A stretch of 64,000 bases of DNA from Apiotrichum sp. Y4204 (taxonomy: Eukaryota > Basidiomycota > Tremellomycetes > Trichosporonales > Trichosporonaceae), in assembly GCA_025531455.1 (NCBI GenBank), contig JAMYHL010000014.1, positions 434,001 to 498,000 of the forward strand. Reading direction: 5' to 3'. Shown here piece after piece: positions 56,181 through 64,000 of this stretch (positions are counted from its first letter, which is position 1; each line of letters starts with the position of its first letter). The position numbers were made by a program, and so were the translations under genes. The notes below the pieces were generated by a model. The model searched no databases, was not told where the DNA came from, and worked only from the letters and a program-made list of their open reading frames with translations.

Positions 56181-56785
56181 AAGATCAAGAAGGGGATCGG
56201 CATTTGGGTGGCCTGGCTAGAGTAATGTATCGCGTGCAGTCGCTGGCACAGAGCGCAGACCCAGAGCGTAGAGTGCTCACTATCGCGGGCGGAATCAGGA
56301 GCCTTCCCTCGCGTCTCGCGTCTTTGCACCTCTGGCCCCCTGCACCCTCCATCTCACCTCCATCTCATGGGTTGGACTAGCCCGCCGCGCGTCTGGTCCA
56401 GCTCTACGCCTCAAGTCTAGCTCCGCTGCGTCCCCTGGTCCTCTGGTCCTCCGGCCGCTCACCCGAGTCCTCTCACTTTCCCCCCCCCGCGACCTCGCTG
56501 AACGCTGCGGAGGAGGCTGGACATTCCACACACCCGACCCTGTCCAGACCTTCTCGCGCGCTCGCGTCGAATTCACAACGCGACACCATCCCCGCTCGTT
56601 CGCGTCGCGGCGCGCGAGCAGAGGGTTGACGGAGAGCTGACGCGACGCGCCGTGTTTACCTCCGTCCCAGCGTCCCATCTGCTGCCCAGCTGCAGGCCCA
56701 CCACCGTACGAGCTGTACGAGCTGCTGAACGAGCTGCTGAATCCCCGTACTCACCCTCCAGCGCGAGTGGCAACGCTGCCCCCGA

Positions 56786-56791
56786 TATAAA
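56786..56791 (+). promoter_or_regulatory. TATA box (TATAAA)
   Basis: Perfect TATAAA 242 bp upstream of the chosen ATG at 57033. It lies only 5 bp before an in-frame ATG at 56796, which argues against that ATG being the start. Confidence 0.6.
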
Positions 56792-57032
56792 CACCATGAC
56801 TCGTCTCTTTCTCTTCTTCTTCTCATCAAAGTTCTCAATCAGCTATCCTGTCACTAGGCAGTACAACACGTACAAGTTCCTTGTCTACAGCACAGCTATC
56901 CAGCGTTTACCGCTCAGCATACCCTGCTACTCGAACTTTCTTGCTTGCTTCGCGCTCTCTGCGCTCTTATTCTCTACTCCCACCACCCATATCCACTACT
57001 CTCACATCTCTACTCTCTGCTTCTTGTCGATC

Positions 57033-58788
57033 ATGACCACCATCTTCAGCATCCACGCTGTCCTAAGCGGCGAGATCCCCGCGCCCCCAGTCCCCACCCG
57101 CGTCCCCGGCCGTATCCGCGCCGGACGCATCTACCGAGGCGTGACCATTGATCCCCTCAACATCATGGGCCTCATCGAGCCTCAGCCCGAGCAGCCCGCC
57201 AGTATCCAGAGTATGCTTGCCGGCCAGCCCTCGCCATACGACCGCCGCCGTTTCGAGGACCCCGTCGCTGCCTCGTCGTCGGAGTCCCTCATTGAGGTCA
57301 CGTACTCCGCCATCCGCGTCGTGTCTTACGAGAAGGACGCGATGGCCAACTCTCGTCCCTGGCGTGTCGCGCGCGAGAATCGCCAGCGGACCCGCGCGGA
57401 GCGCCACCAGCGGTATCGCCTTCAAGACGCGTACCGCCACGCCAATCGCCTCCAGGACCTGCGCGACGACGTTGTACGCAACCAGACGCTCAATGTTCTC
57501 GTCCGCGATGGAGTCCGGGGCAACGAGGAGGAGGTAGGTTGCTGCCATTAACACTCCTCGGTTCATTGCTGACAACTAGGACACCAGCAGCCGGTACCAC
57601 AATGGGCACTCGACCACAACCGTCGACTCCGCCTACAGTTCCGTGCTGTTTGGAAATGGCCACGACACGCCTGCCTCGCGCGTGTCTAATTCCGCCGCGA
57701 GCGGTTCCTCTGTCGAAGCGCCGACACTGCCCGATCTCGCCGACTCAACTCCTTCGGCGACCACCTCTCCAGCACCCGTGACGCCCGATATCGTTCGGGA
57801 GGAGGCTACCGCGTCCGAGTCCTGGCTGGACCAGGGCTCCCAGCAAATCATGGGGAGCGACGTAGGGGAGATGCAGGACATCGATCTGGAGGACATCCCC
57901 GACATGTCCCAGATCCCGGACGCCTCCCAGATCATGGACATGTCCATGGTCATCAACAACTCCTCGCCAGCTCCGGAGCGCACCCAGGCGTCAAAGGACG
58001 CCCGGCGGGTGCGATGCAACTGGCGCGGGCAGCCATTTCACTCGACCGACTATAGCGATGACGCGGCAGGCGTAGTGCCGTTCTACGCCGACAGCGACTC
58101 GGTGGGTGAGGCTCCTGTTCGCCGCCGCGGCGCGGCAGATGTTCCCCAGGCGTCAGATCTCGGCGAGGAAGGTGTGGATAACGATGATCTCGCCGACGAG
58201 CGCGACGCAGCCGACGATGAGCTTTCCGACCAGAGCTCGTACGGCACCGAGCTGGAGTTTGGCGAGGAGGACGGGTACACCAGCGACGAGACACAGGACG
58301 GGGGCTACTGTGTCGGCGTCATGGCCGATTTCGCGCGGGCCAATATTGAGGAGGACTACGCGCTGTCGGGCGCCGAGAGCCCGAGCAGCTTCAACATCGA
58401 GGGATCCGTCCCCGACATGAGCGACTTCGGCTCTGTTGTGGGCAATGAGGAGGAGATTGTGCCGCCGCAGGAATCGGACGAGAACAGCGACGACAGCGAC
58501 GACGGCGACGACGACCAGCCCGCGGTGGGCACTGTGGCCGACACCGCGCAGTCATGCGGGAGTTCGGTGGAGTGTGCGGAGGCGCGTCCGGCGGGGCCCA
58601 AGGGCAAGGTTCGCTTTGCGGACAAACTGGAGGAGGAGGTCAAGGCGGCAACGCGCACAGCGGTGCGCATGAAGGAGATGGAGAAGGAGAAGGCTGCCGC
58701 GGAGCGTTGCAACAGCGTTCGTGACCGTGTCAGGCAGACGTGCGCCAAGGTTCGGGGGGGCCTCCGGCGCATGTTCTGCCTGGCATAG
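57033..58788 (+). CDS. unknown acidic protein
   Basis: Two exons: 57033-57533 and 57580-58788, giving 569 aa; the 46-nt intron has GTAGGT, branch point CTGAC and TAG. The N-terminal ~165 residues include PTRVPGRIRAGRIYRGVTI and a basic helical stretch (RVARENRQRTRAERHQRYRL). The middle and C-terminus are strongly acidic, with DIDLEDIPDMSQIPD, EGVDNDDLADERDAADDELS and SDENSDDSDDGDDD. A final basic coiled coil ends in GGLRRMFCLA. The end resembles a CaaX box but Cys is third from the end, so prenylation is not predicted. I do not recognise a family. The TATA box at 56786 supports the chosen start over the in-frame ATG at 56796. Confidence 0.6.
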
Positions 58789-59233
58789 GAGTCGGGTGCT
58801 TGCTTGCAGTGGTCTGCCTGCCGTACACTGCAGTATGCGCTGGCGCATCTGCAGCTTTATGCATTATATAATTTGGTTGTCTTAACTGTTTTCGTTGCTG
58901 GCGCATCTGTCCACATCTTTCAGTCTGTCGCACTTTACGGATTGGAGCATTGAGTCTTGGTATAAAGGGTCTTGGAGCAGAGTCATACCATCAATTTGCC
59001 ACACTTATCAGTAGATCAGTAACCGACGAAACTCGGGTATCTGTCACACGTGCCACTCACTCATTCAGGCAGATAAGCGATTCATACTCTAATGCTATAA
59101 ACAGTCGCGGCTAATGTTCAGATATGGTCTACTCTACGAAGCGGGGCAGATAGATGGGCCAAGATGGTGGAAAGACAAGCACGGCCAGGGAGAAACAACA
59201 AAAAAGGACTGCCAGAGTCGGGAAAACGCGGTT
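58789..59233. other. convergent intergenic region
   Basis: About 445 bp between convergent genes. AT-richer than the flanks; presumed 3' UTRs. No gene seen. Confidence 0.4.
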
Positions 59234-61051
59234 CTAGAGAAGGAGGGCAAGCGCCGCGCCAGCAGCAGCGAGCGCGATGCTTGCGCCCGTGCGGCCAGCC
59301 GCGGATTTGGGGTCTGCCAGCGGGTCGTTCTGTGCATTGTTCCCCGGCTTGCCCTGTTTCTCCCAGTCATTGTACGCCGCGTACGCGAGGACGAGGAAGC
59401 TCTGCCCCTCGGCAGAGTACGCGCCCTCGGAGACAAACTTCATGGGATCGGTAACGTGGGTGAGGTATCCCGTGCCGTTGACGTTGCGCGAGCCGCCGGC
59501 GAGGAGCTGCAGCGACATTGGGACATAGTCGTTTGTGAGGCCCATGGTGGAGAAGCGCAGGCCCGCGGCCGCCATGAGGATCGACGCGGACGAGTCCTCG
59601 AACGACTTGGTGTCGTTGATGTGGTTCCGCAGCAGGCCGTTGGGAGACTGCGGGGGTGAGTAATGGTGAACCGAAAGAGTGGAATGCTGTTTTACTCACG
59701 AGACGCGACTTTGAGGCGTCAAAGACCTCGGCGGCAAGAGCCTTGAGGTCGTCAATCTCGCCCTTCATCTCGTCGGCGAACGGCCCCGACTTGATCGTGG
59801 CAATGACGCGCGCCGTGCCGGCCACGACCCACGCGTTGCCCGTCGCCCACAGGGACGGGTCCTCGGCCTCCCACCCCTTGCTCATGTGCGCCCACAGCTT
59901 GGTCTCCTTGTCCTGCAGAATCTCGCGGTACTCTTTAATCTGCTTGACGGCCTCGTCGACGAGCGTCTTGTTCTTCATCACCGAGCCGTAATATGCCAGG
60001 AAGGGCGGGACCATGTACACGTTGTCTGCCCAGAGCTGCATCGAGCACTCGCGGTGCGAGATCGCGCCGTTGGGTGCCTGTTGTCAGCACGGGCGTTACC
60101 TTAAGAATCAACTGCGTCGCTGCCACAGCCTCCCGCCACATTGTCCTGCCACGCGCAGTTGATGGAATGATGCCAAGGGGCTTGGCATTGGTTCTTCCAC
60201 ACATCCCACACATAACACACAAACACTCAACACACAGACACGTCCCGACGGTACGTACCCTAGGAACATGGTAAAGGACAAAGTTGACTTGGGAGGTAGC
60301 GGCGTCCAGGTAGCGCGTGCCGTTGCGGCTGCCGCCGTTCGTCGCGCGGTCAGCCATGAGGATCGGCACGCCGAGGGATGGCGGGTCGCCGGCCGCGCCG
60401 GCGGCGTGGACGAGCGGCGACCCGGGGGGCAAAGAGCGGTCCCGCTGCGCAGGCGTCACGTCGCATGTGTGGTTGGACGGGGCGGCCGTGTGCGTCGCGC
60501 TCGGTACAGGGCTGGAGGTCGGAGCGTCCTGTCGGCGCTGGAGGTCATTTTCCTGCGTGTTGTTCTGCGGCGCCGTGCGGTCCACAGGCGTCGGGCGCTG
60601 GTCCATCGCAGCATTCGCAATCTGCATAATCTCCGGGATGCTGTCGGTATTGATGTTCTGCGTGTAAAAGTCGGCGTTCTGCGCGGCGTACACCGACAGC
60701 TCGGGGTGCGTCCATTCGAGCGTTGCCTCTGCGCGGGTTCCGTTCTCCCAGCTGCGACGTCAGTAACCACCCCCATACTGGTTCCCCGCGGCGTGATGAA
60801 ACAGGGACAGCTTGGCACGGCCGGCAGCCGGCTGCTGCGCATGTGGTTGTTGTTGCAGCCTGCAACACAAACGCCCACTTGCATTCCAGCAGCCCACATG
60901 TACCTCGCCGCTAACACTAAACTCACCTGTGGACGTTGAGCTCGATCATGCGCTGGTACACGACCTTGAGGCATTCCGGCGTGAGGTGCTTGCCGTGCAC
61001 GACGGCGGGGGCGAGCACGGCGGCGAGCGCAGCAATGTCGAGGACCCTCAT
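59234..61051 (-). CDS. secreted, probably GPI-anchored GH105-type glycosidase (six-hairpin fold)
   Basis: Four exons read from 61051 down: 61051-60927, 60751-60259, 60077-59700 and 59647-59234, giving 469 aa. Residues 1-20 (MRVLDIAALAAVLAPAVVHG) are a signal peptide. Family motifs are VYQRMIELNVHSWENGTRAEATLEW, SMQLWADNVYMVPPFLAYYG and SLWATGNAWVVAGTARVIA. Further on are SPNGLLRNHINDTKSFEDSSAS, VTDPMKFVSEGAYSAEG and a C-terminal hydrophobic tail (GASIALAAAGAALALLL) typical of a GPI signal. GH105 enzymes cleave unsaturated rhamnogalacturonyl or glucuronyl residues from plant or microbial polysaccharides; the substrate here is inferred. A Ser/Thr/Asn-rich ~60-residue insertion (near residues 90-150) is unusual. 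Intron 2 is long (181 nt). Confidence 0.82.
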
Positions 61052-63768
61052 GCTGAGCTAGTGACGCAACGCGGAAATGGGGTGAGGAGCTGCGGGTTGG
61101 TGAGAGAGAGGAGGGATAGAGCTGCGCAGCAGATCACTGGAATCGGGGGGGCTGCGGGACAGTCGGGGCTCGGCGACGGATAAGCGATAAGCTGCCCGAC
61201 ACAGGGTCTTCGGAGATGGTGAGCTCGGCGCTGGGGTCGGCGAGCGATGAAGTAATAAAGTCTTTTGAGAGAGAGATAAGAGAAAAGACAGTGGGTGCGG
61301 GGAAGAGTCGACTGCGGGGGACCACCTGGGTCTATAAGCAATGTACACTGCTGCGCCTGAAACGACAAGGAAGAGGAGAGGATACCGAGAGGGACACGAG
61401 AAGGGGAGGGATAGTAACGCAAGAGGACAGGTGGATCGCGGCCGCAGCAGTTTTTGCATCGAGCGGCCACTTGTAGCTTTGCTCATGGTCATGATGAGTC
61501 ATGTAGCGCAGAGGCACGGCGAGCGAGCGAGATGGGAAGCGGCCGGCGAGGCTGCGAGGCGAACCCCCGCGGGAGCACAGCGCACAGCAGAGGACAGCGA
61601 GGCAGCGCAACTGCGAGATTGCATGAGATCCGAGATCACTACACTACTGTGCTGTCCAGTGGCCAGTTGATCCAGCGACGTCGCCCATCGTCTTGGCCCC
61701 ATTGCCGTCCAGTCGGGCCGCTCCTTGGCCCCCCCTTGGATTCAGGATTCCTTGGCACCCAGCCGCAGCACTTGCTCAATATGCAAGTCGGGCGGGCCAC
61801 GGTACCACGGTCGGTACCACGGTCGGTACCACAGGTCTCGGGGTGAACGGCCCGCGGGCCGGAAGCCGGCGGCGACCAGAAAAAAAAAAGTTGACAGGGG
61901 AATCCTCCTAATTGCTGGAAAGCCGAGGTGCCTGGCCAAAGCTTGGCACCAGCGCAGTGGCCCCAGTCGGAGTTATCCATACTTTGCACAATCCTTTTTG
62001 GCCTTTTACGTGCCGAAGACTAATTCCTACCCCCCGTTCGGCCTTTTTGATTGACTCGGATACGTATCCTGTCCGCGTGTGCCGGACTGCAGATCGTCCG
62101 TCGTACAGCGTGGACGAGGTATGTCCAGCTCTTGCAAAGATATGTGGCTGGCTTGAAAGCACAAGTATCACGAGTACCGTTGAGTGCACCGTCATTGCTG
62201 AGCGCAAGCGTGGTCGATGCCCAGCACGTGCGCCGATTCCTGCCGCTGCAAGCTGCAAGTCTGCGATGGCATGGCCTGCACAGACCACAACCTCGCGATA
62301 AGCCGACGACATGGCTGACTATCGACTATCGCTCCCGTCTAGCAGCCCTAGTGGACAGCCTCCAATTGCGCCATGCGTGCTGGCGTTCACTTGTACTCAC
62401 TCGTATGTGTTCTCAATTGGCCATGTCGCGTCAAGGGCTCCCAGACCTGCACACTCACGGGGGCGCCGCCATGAGGCGGTCCCCGAAGCGGCAGGCATCC
62501 CACAGGCGACCTTTACTTCCTCATTAGTGCGGGGCACAGCTTGCAGGTCTGATACTCTCTAATCGCACTTTCATGGATCTCGTAATCGGAGCAAATGTGC
62601 GTTTGGATTCATTGGATTCATTGGATTCACGACGATGCGCTGTGCATCGACGGCGATCTGGTGATCTGGTGATCAGCACACTGTGTGGATATCAGTGGCA
62701 GTGCCCCTGCGGTGTGGGCCCCGTTTGACCCTGGGGACAAGTTGACAATCTGACCCTGATAGCCCTGATCGGACCCCTGATCTCCCTCGGGCGATCCGTG
62801 AAACTGAGGTTACGTAACAGAACGTTTTTGATCCCAACCGCTGCTTTCCCAGCAGGTAGCTGATAGGCGCGACCAAAAGAGATCCCACTTACCTTCGCGG
62901 GCCTTATCAGAATTTATTTTGTCTTTCTCCTACCCCCCTGGATTACGTATGATTTCCTTTTGTTTCTGCCCTTCCCAGATCCAGGCACCTTGTGCGTGAT
63001 TATGACGACACACCCAGTGCAGAATTGAGGGATTAATTCTAATTGCCCAATACTGTTGTCCTTCCGGCTCGCTAATCCAGCTCTCCAGTGGCATTACAAG
63101 TGGAATAGAAATATGGTGATTCCATTGTTTCCCCTTTGCCAGGGCTGTGATTCGCATGATTCGGCTCCTTCCGGTCATGAGGGATGGCTGGCCTGAATTG
63201 GGCTCCAGCACCAGAGCTCCCAGCCTGGGATCTGGGCTGGGGGCGCCCAAAGCTCTCGGACACGTCCACATCGGACAAAGGCAACAACAACACCCAAGCA
63301 CAAAGTATAAGTAGGACGACGAGCATGCTCACTATGCGCAATGCACGCTATGCATACACTCTATGCACGATACCACACACACATATGCACACTCCAGGGC
63401 TGTGAATTATAAGGGCAGGGATGTCCAAGAGGCGTGCATGCATTCGACTTGGCGCGTGGCGGCTGCTGGGGCTGAGAGTGGTTGTCATTGTTGTAATCGT
63501 GTGTGTATTGTGTCACAGCCCAGGGGCCACATGTGGCCAGGAGCTAGGCGCGGTTTGAACAGACACAACACCGAACCACCGATCCACCGACCACCGACTT
63601 GTAACGACGTTGCAAGGTTGCAAGCTTGCAAGTCCACCACGTCCACCACATTCTGGACGTTACATCCACATTCAATCTCTTGCTTCTCTCCCCCTTTCTC
63701 CATCCTCACCTCTACACTCCTACGCAGCGCAATCCACGAACAGCGCATCACCACAGCCACAACACACC
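61052..63768. promoter_or_regulatory. divergent upstream region of the GH105-type and tubulin genes
   Basis: A 2.7-kb gap between divergent genes. A 12-bp repeat (GGTACCACGGTC, ~2.7 copies) lies at 61801-61832. TGCATA-type motifs cluster near 63335-63400 and pyrimidine-rich sequence precedes the tubulin start. No other gene recognised. Confidence 0.4.
61801..61832. repeat. 12-bp GGTACCACGGTC tandem repeat
   Basis: Two full and one partial copy in tandem. Confidence 0.85.
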
Positions 63769-64000
63769 ATGGGAAGGGAGATTATCAGCGTCTCGGGTGC
63801 GTAGTGTGCGCCGCGAAATCTATCGCGCAGCGCCGAACGGCACCAGTGCCCACAAACCCGCGAATGACTCTGAGCTAACACGCAGTCGGACAGGGTGAGC
63901 CCATTGCTAGAACCGCGAGTCGCGTGCCGTCGTAACTGCTGTGCCCCCGGTCGAGGTACCTTAGGATCTATCGACCTCGGCATCGGCGGGCACCGACGGC
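63769..64000 (+). CDS. alpha-tubulin-like gene, 5' end only (cut by window edge)
   Basis: Exon 1 is 63769-63796 and exon 2 is 63886-63894 (9 nt); a third exon lies beyond or near the window edge. Joined they read MGREIISVSVGQ, the tubulin N-terminal strand. Exon 2 ends in phase 1 with G at a good GTGAGC donor, so the next residue starts with G. Alpha-tubulins have Ala here (GQA); beta and gamma have Cys (TGC/TGT). This favours alpha-tubulin. Tubulin genes in basidiomycetes often have small 5' exons. Gamma-tubulin remains possible because MGREII also resembles its start. Confidence 0.68.

Larger units (their letters stand above)
53827..57032. other. 3.2-kb gene-poor interval
   Basis: Between two plus-strand genes. 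Open frames (for example 54144-54830 and 54912-55568, +) show no domain and are rich in Cys, Arg and Ser as expected for chance frames. Contains an 8-bp tandem repeat (56142-56180) and a TATA box at 56786-56791 before the next gene. Confidence 0.45.

Noticed and set aside
57033..58788. Possible CaaX box at the end of the acidic protein (FCLA)
   Set aside because: Cys is third, not fourth, from the C-terminus.
1..64000. tRNA, rRNA, transposon and CRISPR signals
   Set aside because: Scanning for B-box-like GTTCRANNC, rRNA-like blocks, long terminal repeats and regularly spaced repeats gave nothing convincing by eye; a tRNAscan-SE or Rfam run would be decisive.

Overview
The window is nuclear DNA from a GC-rich, intron-rich basidiomycete yeast. 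Split genes are joined by short introns (mostly 35-70 nt) with GTGAGT, GTGGGT, GTGCGT or GTACGT donors, CTAAC/CTGAC branch points and CAG/TAG acceptors. The gene set and style fit Tremellomycetes, possibly Trichosporonales; the species is inference. I reconstructed 20 protein genes plus the 5' end of one more by joining exons in frame; all coordinates are read by eye. I saw no tRNA, rRNA, intact transposon or CRISPR array.

Layout. 0-10 kb is compact: a clamp-type TPR protein (-), actin-related protein 4 (+), a PNPOx-like flavoprotein (+), the Ran-binding protein Mog1 (-), a dynactin p24-like subunit (+) and a GPATCH11-like G-patch protein (-). 10-15.3 kb has a mitochondrial PPR-like protein (+), a Bax-inhibitor-1 family membrane protein (-) and ornithine decarboxylase antizyme (+). 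The antizyme needs a +1 ribosomal frameshift at GTT-TGA to be made full length. 15.3-22.6 kb has no convincing gene and ends in about 1 kb of pyrimidine-rich sequence with no ATG in front of a Wee1-family kinase (22.6-25.6 kb).

26-36 kb holds a class II (SIRT4-like) sirtuin (+), a UBP12/USP15-type deubiquitinase (-), mitochondrial ribosomal protein mL38 (+) and a large unknown protein with a coding minisatellite (-). 36.7-43.5 kb holds an MFS transporter with a His-rich N-terminus (-) and the CCR4 deadenylase (-). 45.9-58.8 kb has three lineage-type proteins of unknown function, separated by gene-poor intervals of 3-5 kb. 59.2-61.1 kb is a secreted, probably GPI-anchored GH105-type glycosidase (-). 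The right edge cuts into a tubulin gene, most likely alpha-tubulin (+).

This is a chromosomal housekeeping segment, not an operon or cluster; neighbours share divergent promoters or convergent tails rather than a pathway. The most interesting items are the antizyme recoding site with its downstream hairpin, the long gene-empty or ATG-free regions before a cell-cycle kinase and an unknown gene, the sirtuin's altered zinc ligand, and very small exons and in-frame 36-nt introns that automated annotation would probably miss.
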